Positions 1-10,640 of a DNA stretch of 64,000 bases are shown piece by piece (position 1 is the stretch's first letter; each line of letters opens with the position of its first letter). The notes beneath the pieces are model-generated. The model made no database searches, was not told the origin of the DNA, and worked only from the letters and a program-made list of their open reading frames with translations. The stretch is from Campylorhamphus procurvoides (Eukaryota > Chordata > Aves > Passeriformes > Dendrocolaptidae), in NCBI GenBank assembly GCA_013396655.1, contig WBMV01004774.1:201612-265611 (forward strand). The letters run 5' to 3'. The position numbers and the translations under genes are program-made.

Positions 1-92
1 TGGGGGAGCACGGCCGGCAGCCCCTCCCGCGGGCCCACGGACCCACGGACCCGTTGACCCACGGACCCACGGACCCACGGACCCACAGACAC
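1..92. repeat. Short GC-rich minisatellite (ggacccac units)
   Basis: From about position 29 to 92 the unit 'acccacgg' plus one or two bases repeats about seven times with small changes (one copy reads 'acccgttg'). It lies upstream of the first visible METTL26 exon, so it is probably intronic. No coding exon can be recognised in it. Confidence 0.75.
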
Positions 93-103
93 GAGCTCCC
101 CGC

Positions 104-550
104 TGTATTTTTTCCTAGGAAAGTCCCCACATCCCACTCTCAGGCAGCCCTGGCTCTCCTGCTTGGGGCGGTATTTTTTCCAGGGAAACCCCAAATATCC
201 TGTTGGATGAGCTGGAGGCAATTTCTCCCAGCACAGCCCCACTCAGCAGTGGGCCTGGGCTCCCCACTTTAGATTTTTTTTCTGGGAAAAATCCCATATT
301 CAACTCTCCAGCAGCCCTGGCTCTCCTGCTCAGTGCTGTATTTTTTCCAGAAAACCCCCCATATCCCCCTCTCAGATGAGCTTGATGCCTACTTTTTTTC
401 CAGCAAAGACCCCTTGGACAGCCCAGGCTTCCCCACTTGATGCTTTATTTTTTCCAGGCAAACCACAATATTCAACTCTTGTCCATCCCAGCCTTCCCTA
501 ATCAATACACACAATATTTTTTCCAGTAGATCCCCAATATTCAACTCCCA
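104..550. repeat. Degenerate 53-69 bp tandem repeat in METTL26 intron
   Basis: A block of the form 'tattttttccaggaaa...' followed by 'catattcaactctccagcagccc' recurs with T-run starts near 105, 172, 272, 339, 392, 446 and 515. Spacing is 53-69 bp, apart from one 100-bp interval that may hold an eroded unit. Units differ by substitutions and small indels, so this is an old, diverged minisatellite. It ends about 490 bp before the first visible METTL26 exon. Confidence 0.7.
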
Positions 551-968
551 ACCAGACAAGCCAGAGAAGCCTCAAAATCCATCTTTCCCACATGGAAAAG
601 TAAACCTTGTGGGGAGATGCCACAATTGGCACCTGTCCTGGGGAATTTGTGTCCTGCCCACCCAGCAGCACCCACTGCCCTGGGTTAAAATAATCCCCAG
701 GCTGGGAAGGTGTAGGAGCCAAAACCTGGATAGTGAAGGTGCCAAAAAAGGCTGTGAATTTCAGGTGGGGCTGGTGCAGTGGTACCAGTGGGGCACAGGA
801 GCCAAGAGCACAGGGAGCTCCAGAACTTCTGGTGGTTGTCCAGCTGCTCCCAGTTCCCCATCTGGGAGCAAAGAGCTGGGCACAGAGTCCCCAGGCTGTG
901 CTGCACCCACAGCCTTGTCCTGAGACACCAGAGGCTCCATCCAGGGGTTCTGTCTCTGCCTGCAGTGA

Positions 969-2492
<1,524 letters not shown>

Positions 2493-2770
2493 CCTGCCCT
2501 GGCAGCGCCTCCGGCACTGCTGCCCCCACTGCTGCCTCCTCTGGTCCCCACTGGTGCCAGCTGGGGACGGCAGTGATGGCACAGTGCCCTACTCACCTTG
2601 GCTGGCACAGGTGTGGGAGAGGGGTCACGGCACCCCCGGGGCGTGGGGGTGATTTCTTGCTCTGTTTCCATAGAGGATGCTGTGCCAATGGCAGGGGGCC
2701 CATCCCACTTCCCCCTCCCTTCCCCAGGACTGTGCTGCTCCCCCCAATAAACTCCATGTCTTTGCCTCCC
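2493..2770 (+). other. METTL26: METTL26 3' UTR
   Basis: Sequence between the stop codon and the poly(A) hexamer at 2746-2751, GC-rich and without another plausible exon. The exact cleavage site is inferred to lie 15-25 bases after the hexamer. Confidence 0.65.
2746..2751 (+). promoter_or_regulatory. METTL26: METTL26 poly(A) signal AATAAA
   Basis: A canonical hexamer in 'ccccccaataaactcc', 254 bases after the METTL26 stop codon, followed by a T/G-containing stretch 'atgtctttg'. Confidence 0.8.
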
Positions 2771-2949
2771 CCTGCCCCAGCACCATCCTGAAGCTTTCAG
2801 TGCAGACACGGGGGGTGCATCTCCAAACCCGCTCAGCACCAGCGGGGGGGTCACATCCTGCACCGGGGGTGCTACACTGGGGCCAGAAGCTTTGGTGAGG
2901 TGGGAAAGTTTTTATGGGGAGCAGGGATGTCCTGGCAGACCTCCCACCC

Positions 2950-3184
2950 CTCTGCAACCCAACCCAGTTCTTTATTGCTGCTGGCCAGGCTGGGGGGCAC
3001 ACAAGGCGGGGACGTGCAGCAGATAAATTACAGGGGAGGTGGGAGCTGGGTCGGGGCTCAGCATGGGCTTGGGGGAACTACATGACGGTGGGTAACCTCT
3101 AGGTACAGGTGCAGGGGCTCCCCCAGGGCCGCCCCCTCCATGGTGTGCCTGCAGCTCCCCCCGCCGGCATGTCCCGGCTCTCCC
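2950..3184 (-). other. WFIKKN1: WFIKKN1 3' UTR
   Basis: Non-coding sequence between the WFIKKN1 stop (3185-3187) and the minus-strand hexamer at 2976-2971. The end point is approximate. Confidence 0.6.
2971..2976 (-). promoter_or_regulatory. WFIKKN1: WFIKKN1 poly(A) signal AATAAA
   Basis: Plus-strand 'tttatt' is AATAAA on the minus strand, 208 bases beyond the WFIKKN1 stop codon. Only about 220 bp separate it from the convergent METTL26 hexamer, so the two transcripts end almost tail to tail. Confidence 0.7.
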
Positions 3185-4675
3185 CTAGTCCTGGAAGCGG
3201 TTCAGGAGGTCGCAGGTTTTCTTCTCCATCAGCTCGTAGATCTTCTTCACCCGCTTGTCGTTGGCGGCGCGGACGTAGCTGCCGGGGTCCAGCGTGGCCA
3301 TGCCGTCGTGCACCTCGCCCATGATGATCAGCGGCCCGTCCTCCGCCGTCATGTTGGGGCAGGGGCAGCTCCAGTCCATGTCGGTCAAGGTCACCTCCAG
3401 GTACTTGATGTTGAAGAACTTGAGGCCCATCTTCTCGTCCTTGAGCACGTCCTCGAGGGCGAAGCGCGCGATGCCCGAGTCCTGGTCCTCCACGATCTCC
3501 ATCAGCCGGCCCACGATGGCGAAGTCGCTGCGGCAGAGGCTCAGCACCATCTTGCTCTTGAGGCGGCAGGCCTTGCACTGCAGGCTCTTGGGGAAGGGGC
3601 ACACGTCCTCGCAGGTCTCCTTGCTCTCGAAGTTGTTGGTGTTGCCCTCGCAGCCGCCGTAGACGAAGGAGTGGCATTGCTTCAGCAGGTGGTTGTACGC
3701 CCAGCGCGGCTCCCAGTTCTGGCAGGGCCCCTGCACCATGGGCAGCAGGCAGGTGGGCCGGGCGCTGCCCAGGCAGGCGGCTCGGCACTCCTCGTACGTC
3801 TCGAAGTGGTTCCTGTTGGCGCCGCAGCCGCCGTAGCGGAAGGTGAGGCAGGAGCCCTGCTTGGCATCGAAGTGCCAGCGCACCTCCAGGGCCTCGCAGC
3901 GCCGCCGGTCCGGCTCCTTCAGGCACTCGGCGCTGGGGAAGGGCTGGGGGCTGCCGCTCCGAGGGGTGCCCCCCGGCTCCCTCCTCAGCACCGACAGCGG
4001 GAAGTCGGCGCGGAGCAGCCCCGCGGCGTTGCGGGCCGTGCAGGTGTAGATGCCGGCGTCCTCCTGGCGGGCGTTGTAAATGACGAGCTGGCCGATGTTG
4101 GTGACCACCACGTTGCCGTACATCTGGTCGGGCCGCATGATGAAGTTCTCCTCGCGCTCGCTCTGCTTCTCCCAGGTGATGTCGGGCCGGGGCCGCCCGC
4201 TGACATCGCAGCGAAAGCTGACGGTGCCCCCGGCGCGCACGGACTGGTGGAAGGGGTTGGTGTAGAGGGCGGGGGGCACCGGCACGTCGGGGCCGGCTCC
4301 GGGCGTGGGGCGCGCCGTGGTCTCCTGCGGCACCGGGCTGGTGTCGGGCCAGGTGAAGATGTGCTTGCAGGGCACGGTGGTGAGGCGGGTGCCGCGCAGA
4401 CACGCCTCGGCGTCCATGTAGCACTTGTTGTAGTAGGTGAGGCCGTCGGAGGCGCAGGTGAAGTTGGGCTCCTTCTCGCAGCGGTCCTTGCACTTGCAGA
4501 CGGGCTGCCCGTCCCAGATGTCGCAGTCGGAGCCCTGCTGGGCGCACACGAAGCTCTCGCAGGACGCGGCGGGGGCCAGAGCCAGAGCAGGGGCGCTGCC
4601 GTCGGCGAAACGCGCGGCCACGCAGCTCCGCAGCCCGCACACGTTGGTGCAGCACTTCTCAAAGTCTTCACAGTC
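3185..4675 (-). CDS. WFIKKN1: WFIKKN1 exon 2 (496 codons plus stop)
   Basis: The acceptor on the minus strand reads 'cggccag' just before 4675. The exon starts 'DCEDFEKCC' inside the WAP domain and runs open to TAG at 3187-3185. It carries the rest of WAP, Kazal, Ig, both Kunitz and the NTR domains. GC at third positions is extreme, which also keeps other frames open. Confidence 0.95.
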   Translation of the reverse strand, partial: DCEDFEKCCTNVCGLRSCVAARFADGSAPALALAPAASCESFVCAQQGSDCDIWDGQPVCKCKDRCEKEPNFTCASDGLTYYNKCYMDAEACLRGTRLTTVPCKHIFTWPDTSPVPQETTARPTPGAGPDVPVPPALYTNPFHQSVRAGGTVSFRCDVSGRPRPDITWEKQSEREENFIMRPDQMYGNVVVTNIGQLVIYNARQEDAGIYTCTARNAAGLLRADFPLSVLRREPGGTPRSGSPQPFPSAECLKEPDRRRCEALEVRWHFDAKQGSCLTFRYGGCGANRNHFETYEECRAACLGSARPTCLLPMVQGPCQNWEPRWAYNHLLKQCHSFVYGGCEGNTNNFESKETCEDVCPFPKSLQCKACRLKSKMVLSLCRSDFAIVGRLMEIVEDQDSGIARFALEDVLKDEKMGLKFFNIKYLEVTLTDMDWSCPCPNMTAEDGPLIIMGEVHDGMATLDPGSYVRAANDKRVKKIYELMEKKTCDLLNRFQD

Positions 4676-5686
4676 CTGGCCGGGGACGGAGAGGAGGTTG
4701 TGGCAGGGACAGGGAGGTCACCGCCGGCGCTGTGGCTCTGGGTGCCGTTCCCACCCCAGTGGGGCTGTTGGGTGGGCAGGTGTCCCCTGCACAGCCCTGG
4801 GGAGAGCCCAAAACCTCCTCGCCAAAGCTGCACCGTCCCCAGCCCACCCTCAGCACCCCCAGGGTGTTTGCAGTGATGAGGGACCCCCAGCAAACGGCGT
4901 CTGGCCCCTCTCAGCTTCTGCTGGCGGAGGGGAGGCAGAACTCATTACACAGATGAATTGTGAAGGAATCTCCCCCGGTCCGGGCAGCCCTAACCGGGGT
5001 GGGGGTGCTGCTGCCTCTGCTCACTCCTGTGGAGCCCAGAGCCAGGGGAAGAGGATCGCTCGGGCAGCCCGGTCCGTGGATGGGTTCCTGCCCTCGGGGA
5101 AGAGCTGGGAGTGGGCTCTGCCCTCTGCCTGGTGGGATCCCTGTCCCAGCACACCCATTCCCTTCATCCCGGCCCCTTGGCTGGGTGGGAGCATCCCGGG
5201 GGTGCACGGAGGGGGTCGTGTCCATGGGACAGGATCCCGAGGGGGGAACGTGGGGACAACAAGCACTTTCTCTGCCCGTGGGGGGTCGGGGAGCATCTCC
5301 GGGGCACCCCTCACGGCAGCAGACAGCAGGGGCTTGAGGTGGGGAAGAGGCAGACGGGCTGAGCCCATTGCACTGAAACAACTGAACCGGCTGTGCCACC
5401 TGGCACAGGACCCAAAGCATCCCCTCGGGGACCTGGGGATACCCCCAAAACCTGTCACCCTCCCTCCGCCCGCGCTCACCTGGTCGCTCTGGCACTCCCT
5501 CTCGCAGGTGCTCTGCGCGTCCACCCACAGGTTGGGGTTCAGCTGGTTGGGACACACGCCCAGGTGCTGCAGGCTCAGCCCCGCCGCCGCCGCCAGCGCG
5601 GGCAGCAGCACCGCGATGCCCACGGGGATCCGCTGCCTCCCACGCCCACGCGGGTCCCGGGCCCCGCCGCGCCCACGAGGAGCCAT
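3185..5686 (-). CDS. WFIKKN1: WFIKKN1, complete two-exon CDS, 565 aa secreted multidomain protein
   Basis: A secreted protein; family members bind myostatin/GDF8 and GDF11 and their propeptides (established for WFIKKN1/2). Exon 1 is 5686-5480 and exon 2 is 4675-3185, joined in phase 0 across an 804-bp GT/AG intron. Visible architecture: an Arg-rich N-terminus (1-19), a hydrophobic signal core (about 20-37), a WAP domain with all eight Cys (45, 61, 65, 71, 77, 78, 82, 87), a follistatin/Kazal module (about 108-171), an Ig-like domain (Cys225, Trp237, Cys281), Kunitz 1 (Cys320-Cys370), Kunitz 2 (Cys378-Cys428), both with canonical 8-15-7-12-3 spacing, and an NTR domain (about Cys436-Cys557) ending 'LLNRFQD'. 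N-glycosylation sequons occur at about Asn140 and Asn510. Length is close to the roughly 550 aa usual for the family. The P1 positions are Glu330 and Gln388, neither basic. The position between RAB40C and METTL26 favours WFIKKN1 over its paralogue WFIKKN2. Confidence 0.95.
5480..5686 (-). CDS. WFIKKN1: WFIKKN1 exon 1 (signal peptide and start of WAP)
   Basis: 69 codons from the only in-frame ATG (5686) to 'RECQSDQ', with donor 'gtgagcg' at 5479. The first 19 residues include seven Arg. They precede the hydrophobic core 'IPVGIAVLLPALAAAAG', and the first three WAP cysteines follow. Confidence 0.9.
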
Positions 5687-6010
5687 CGGGACACCCCGCG
5701 CCGCCCGCCTGGCTCGCTGGAGAAGGCTCGGGATAAATCACATTCAGGACGGAGGGGATGAGCGAGAAGGCGGGCGGGCGGGGGGACAAAGAGTAGGGAG
5801 GAGGAGGAGGAGGAGAAGGAGGAGGAGGAGAGGACCAAACCTCTGCCCTTCAGCACGGCCCGCAGGACCACCGGCGCTGCCGCCCGCCTCCATCCATCGC
5901 CGCCGCGGCTCTCGGGGACACGGTGGCAGCGCCGAGTGCCCCTCGGGGCTCAGTCCATCCCCGGCGCGGCGAGCGGGGCGAGTGGGGTGGAAGGGGAGGA
6001 CGGGAAGGTT
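5687..6010 (-). promoter_or_regulatory. WFIKKN1: Probable WFIKKN1 5' UTR and CpG-rich promoter
   Basis: Sequence immediately upstream of the WFIKKN1 ATG is rich in G+C and CpG ('cgccgccgcgg', 'cccggcgcggcgagcgg'), in contrast to the flank beyond about 6 kb. It contains a purine tract (5795-5834). No TATA box is placed with confidence and the transcription start cannot be fixed by eye. Confidence 0.45.
5795..5834. repeat. (GGA)n simple repeat
   Basis: A nearly perfect GGA-triplet tract, about 13 units with an 'agaag' interruption. It reads as a CTCC-rich pyrimidine tract on the WFIKKN1 sense strand, about 110-150 bases upstream of the ATG. Confidence 0.85.
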
Positions 6011-6318
6011 GTAATCTGAATCCCCTCCCTTCCAACTGATGTTTCTGGGTGTTTGGAATGGGAAAGGCGCTGACCTCAGCCTCTAACCCCGGCGAGCCCG
6101 GCGATCCCTGGGCAAACACGGGGGGAGATCAAAGGCAGAATGCAGAAAGTCTCCAAAGAGGGAGAGTGGAAGGAGGGAGGGAGGGACGCACAGAAACCCG
6201 CCGGGCCCACGGAGCCGAATTCCTGCAGGATGAGAAAACAGCCAGAGCCTGCGGTCCGGTGGGACGGGGCAGTGGGGGGCACTCGGAGCCCACGCTGCGG
6301 GACCGAGTCCCGGAGCCC

Positions 6319-6520
6319 CCCAGCCCGCACCTCACCCCTGGGCACCCAGGACCGGGATACCCGGCCCAGCACGGATCCATCCCCGCTCCCCAGCCCGCAT
6401 CCCAGGACCGGGATACCCGCCCAGCACGGATCCCTCCCCGCTCCCCCGCCCGCATCCCAGGACCGGGATACCCGCCCCGGCACGGATCCATCCCCGCTCC
6501 CCAGCCCGCATCCCACGGGG
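6319..6520. repeat. Minisatellite, 55-56 bp unit, about 3.5 copies
   Basis: Units beginning 'accgggatacccg' start at 6351, 6407 and 6462 and continue with 'cacggatcc(a/c)tccccgctcc' and 'cagcccgcatcccagg'. A partial unit precedes 6351. Copies are more than 90% alike, so this array is much younger than the one at 104-550. Confidence 0.9.
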
Positions 6521-8283
6521 TCCGCGCTGCAGGCACAGGACCCCGGCTCGTCCGGTGGAGTGGGTGCCCACCCAGCCCCCTGGAGGGGCTCTCCCAGCCC
6601 TCCCTCCCCGCTGATTTACAGCCAGGCTGTCCTCTGAGCCATCCCAGACCCCGCACGCTGTGCCTGGGCTCACCCAGCACGTCCCGCACCGGCCCTGAGC
6701 GGGCAGGAGCCGACCCCAGCTCCCCGGCCAGATCCCCCTAATCCCCGGTGGAGACTGACCTGCAGCAGGAACATTTCATGGCATTTTGGGAGCATTAACC
6801 CTTCCGGCTCTGGCGAGAGCTTCAGCACCGGGGGGGATCTGCAGCCCCTGTGAAACAGCAAACCTGAAGGGCTTTTGCCCCGGAGAAGCAGCTCAGCACC
6901 TCCAGACCCTCCTGGGGGGGTAGTGGTGGAGGTGGACAAAAAGAAGGGGGCAACCCTTTTTCGATTTATCTTTTTTGTGAGGAATCCAACCAACCTGCAT
7001 CCCAGAGATGCTTTTCCACGTCATGCTTTGGTGCTCTCTCAGTGTGCAGCTCCTTAGGGGAGCCCTTTTGCCCCAGACCAGGCAGTTTGGGTGGGCCCTC
7101 GACACCCCATGGAGGTGTGAGCAGGGTGCAGCCACAGTGGCCTCCAGCCATGACCTGCCACTGCTGCCACTTCCCCTCCAGGGCTGGCAAATGCCTGCAT
7201 TGTCCAGGGCTCTGGGATGACTGGGGTGACACTGGGACTCCCCAAGGCCCCAAACCCCAAAGCACAGTCAGGCCTGTCACCAGCTGGCCATGACCACACG
7301 TGGAGGGCCAGAACATGTCCCATGGCTGTGCTGGGGATCCCCAGTTTCGCAGTCAGGCAGCTGCCCAAGGGTTCCTCCAGCTGTGGATGCTGAGGGAGGT
7401 TTTGCTGTCCCAGGACACTCATGGGGAGGCTGATACGTTTTGCAAACAGTGAATTGCAACAGGACAGCCCAGCCAGGAGCTCCTGGAGGCTGTACCCGAC
7501 ATAGCCCAGCAGCCTGGAGACACCCAGACCCACCCGGCCGACCCCATGCACCAGCTACCTGGAGACCCCTGACCCACACACCCACCTCGCTCCAGCTGTG
7601 TGGCAGCTGCAGGGCACCTCGCTTCCTGGTGATGCAGCCCAGGAGTACAGAGCCACCCCAGGGTTCTTCCAAGGGTGCTGGTGAAGAAGGAAAGGGAAGG
7701 GGAACAGGAAACTTGGAGCTTTCACTCATCCCCACGCTGGGCTCTGTGGTCACAGCACGATGCCAGTGCTGGGGTCTGGGTCAGCTCCTGCCCCACAGCT
7801 CCTCTCCAGAGCCAGAGGAGCAGCCCTGAAGGGTGGCACGTGCTTCACACCAGAGCCCGAGATGCCTCATCCCTGTGTCACCTGAGATCAAAGGCTGTGA
7901 GGCTGGACAAGCAGTGGCCGGAGCCTTCCCAGGGGTGCAGGGCTGGATGGAGGGATGCCAAGTGCTGTGTGGTTGGAAATACAGCTCCCAACAACCTGAG
8001 ATCCTCACCCACACCTGGGGACCTTCACCCAGCTTGAGACTCTCACCCCCACCTGGGGACCCCCAGCCGGCCTCTTCTAGTGCTTCTTCAGGAGAAGGTG
8101 AAGGACAAAGTGACTTTCCCCACCCAAAAAAGCCCATGGCACTTTCCCCATCTCAAGGTTGAAAGCAGCTGTAATTTCAGTCTCCCCCAAACTGTTCACC
8201 TCCCTGTGTCCAAGCACTCGCCATACCCTAAAAGAGGGATTTTTGGTGTCCCTTTCAAAGATCCCAGATATAGATGGAAGTTT

Positions 8284-8417
8284 ATCACAGAATATTCTGA
8301 GTTGCAAATGACCCACAAGGACCACTGAGTCCAACTCTAAAGTGAATGACCCATACAGGGATTGAACCCATGACCTTGGCATTATTAGGACCACGTTTTA
8401 ATCAACCGAGCTCATCT
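8284..8417 (-). mobile_element. tRNA-Ile-like SINE with CR1-type tail (copy 1)
   Basis: Read on the minus strand, it starts with a tRNA-like head: 'gagctcggttgat' (A box region), an anticodon-loop region with 'ctaataatgcc', then 'aaggtcatgggttcaatccc' (B box/T arm). The tail resembles the CR1 3' end ('tggactcagtggtccttgtg', 'cagaatattctg'). The architecture matches the tRNA-Ile-derived, CR1-tailed SINE known from zebra finch (TguSINE1); that assignment is from memory. It is diverged and therefore not recent. Confidence 0.75.
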
Positions 8418-9783
8418 CAGGTTCAGCACCATGTCCTGGAGGAGGGGTGCAGTGTTGTGTCCCCCTTCAGTAATTCCCTGCACCCGGGGGGCTCCTGCCC
8501 CTCCAATCCACCCACAGGGAGCTGCACCCTCATTTCCATCCACCTTGCAGTTGGATGGAGGTCACCAGCTCTTCCCAGCCTGTGTGGGACAGCAAGACCA
8601 ATCCAATACACCTCGAATTGGGAAACCCACTCCATGACGAAAAGCCTGAATCACCCCAGGAGAACCTGCTCCCTGCTCCTTCTCCAAGGAGCCCTGAAGC
8701 TCTCCCAGCCTCCCCAGCAGGCTCAGGCTGTGCAGTGTTTTCCTGCCCTGCTCTCCCCAAGCAGGCAGCTGTGGCTCAGGCAGCCCCCGCTGCTCCAGCA
8801 TAATGGGCTCCGGCTGTCCCTGCCCCACCTGAAACCACACACAGCCTTTGTTTCGGCCCTGCAAGAGCCAACAGACACTTCCAGAACCCCCTGAAAAAAG
8901 GAGAAAAAAAAAAGGCTCCGTGACTCTTCCCTGACCAGGCTTTCACCTTAGCTCCAGGGTTTTCCAGGCTGCAGACACGATCTCATTTCCCCCTGCCCCC
9001 TCCCAGCCCCGGCAATTACTACTTAAGCTGTTAAAACAAGCGTGGCCAGTCTGGTACGAAGTGGAAAATCTGATCCTAGGGAAGTGAGAAGCAGGGGAAA
9101 AGGGAGGTCAAGGGGAGGTGGGCTGGGAGAAAAGGATCAGACAAGAAGTCTCCCTCCACCCCAGGAGCAAATCCCCCTTCTCTGGGGCTCCCAGTGCCTC
9201 CAGAGGCCACCCTGGTGTGATACTGGTGCTGCTTCCTCTCTGTTTCAGTCGCATTTATCCCAGGATGGCTTCCAGCTTGCTCCAGTCTGGGCAGGATGGG
9301 TGACTACTCCCCCAGGACCACCTGGACCCAAAGAAGGGATTTAAGGCTTTGACTGTACTTGCAAACCTGTCCCTGTGGGGCAGGGATGGGCACAATTCCC
9401 AGCAAGCTGCTGGAGAGCCCGGCTGCCTCCAGCCACCTACGGGACAAACTGTGTTGGAGATGAGTCTGTGTTTTCTTAGAGCTCCACCACCCCAAAACTT
9501 GATTCTGTGACAATCACAAACAGATTTTGCCTCTGCATGCATGGAAAAGGGCAAAAAGCCACCACAGCCAGGAATCACCACTAAGAAGACTCTCCAGAAA
9601 ACGTCATTTGACTTGTTTTGTGGATGACCTGGAAGTGGGAATGCACACCTGCACACCAAGCAGCCCCTAAACCCCAGGTATGGGCAAACTACCACCGTTT
9701 CCCTTTAATCTCTTCCCAGCCTACACAAAACCAGATACCATTTCTCCACTTTTCAACTGGTAGTTCAAAACAAACAAAAAGAC

Positions 9784-9789
9784 TTTAAT
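9784..9789 (-). promoter_or_regulatory. RAB40C: Candidate RAB40C distal poly(A) signal ATTAAA
   Basis: Plus-strand 'tttaat' gives ATTAAA on the minus strand, followed downstream by a T/G-rich stretch ('tctttttgtttgttttg'). It would end a 3' UTR of about 2.6 kb. A second ATTAAA lies at 10461-10456 and would give a shorter form of about 2 kb. Confidence 0.45.
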
Positions 9790-10169
9790 TTATACAAAAC
9801 AAAACCATGTTGAATCAGTTGAACAACACTGACTGTACAAAGGAATAAAAAAATGAAAGGACAGTCCAAAAAAACCCAACTCAGGAATGGTACAAGTGTT
9901 GGAGAGCAGCTACAGACTAGTGTTGACATCAGATGCAAGAATCTTTTTCCTTTTAAATTAAAACATAAAAAAAACGTTTGTTGCTGGGCAATCACTCCAG
10001 GGAAATCTTCCATCCTCACTGCAGACAGGATCCGTGAGACACGAGAGGGTGGCAAAACCCAAACCAACGGCAGGGGAACGGCGTGGGCAGGTGGCACACG
10101 TGGCACAGCCAAACCAAAGCAGAGGTACAGCGAGTCTGAGGACATGCAGCAGCTTGGTGGTTCCAGGAA

Positions 10170-10640
10170 GGAGCCCTCCATCCCTCTTCGCCCCACGCAC
10201 CGGTGCCCGGGCGGCGTTTCCCGGGAGAAGGCGCCGGTTCTGGTGCCCATCACCTGTTGGCCGTATATTCCCGGGCTGCTGAGCCAGCGATTGTCTTCTG
10301 CTGCGTGTTAAGTGATGGGAAACAGGTGCCAGCCGTCCCAGACAGGTTCTCCAAATCCCCCGGCCTTGCGCCACCGCGCCACGCCCGGCCCCAGCTTTGC
10401 TCTCGAGCCAAAGCACCACTACAAAGGATTCTTCTCGCCCTCCACCTGCCTGGGATTTAATTCTCTCCCCGCTCACTTGAGCTGGGTGATAAAGCAGAGA
10501 TCGAGCTGAGCCCAGAGACCTGCCCCTGTTGTGTTCTGCAGAGGGAGGGGGAAGGCTCTGGCACCCTCCAGGTCTGCTCGGGAGCGAGGGAGGGCGATGT
10601 CCCTGCCCGGGCACGGCGGGTCCGTCGGCCACGCGGGAGA
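10170..10640. other. CpG-rich block inside the RAB40C 3' region
   Basis: CpG dinucleotides are dense ('caccggtgcccgggcggcg', 'ccaccgcgccacgcccgg', 'ggtccgtcggccacgcggg') relative to the sequence on both sides. It could be a 3' CpG island or an unannotated promoter; no coding exon is visible in it. Confidence 0.5.

Larger units (their letters stand above)
6011..9765. other. Intergenic region between WFIKKN1 and RAB40C 3' end
   Basis: No exon with convincing protein similarity or splice sites was found on either strand. It contains one minisatellite (6319-6520) and one tRNA-like SINE (8284-8417). Open frames here are short, GC-driven and without recognisable domains. Confidence 0.6.

Noticed and set aside
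3140..4876. A 578-codon open frame on the plus strand opposite WFIKKN1 exon 2, and a 518-codon minus-strand frame in another phase
   Set aside because: Both are shadows of the very GC3-rich WFIKKN1 exon. They have low-complexity composition (Ala, Gly, Val, Arg, Pro), no domains and no matching splice structure.
4437..6014. A 525-codon plus-strand open frame through the WFIKKN1 intron and exon 1
   Set aside because: Antisense to exons and promoter in a GC-rich region, with an Arg repeat produced by the (GGA)n tract. No homologous domain.
8340..8417. A possible tRNA gene
   Set aside because: It has tRNA-Ile-like A and B boxes but mismatched arms, and it is fused to a CR1-like tail. It is a SINE, not a functional tRNA.
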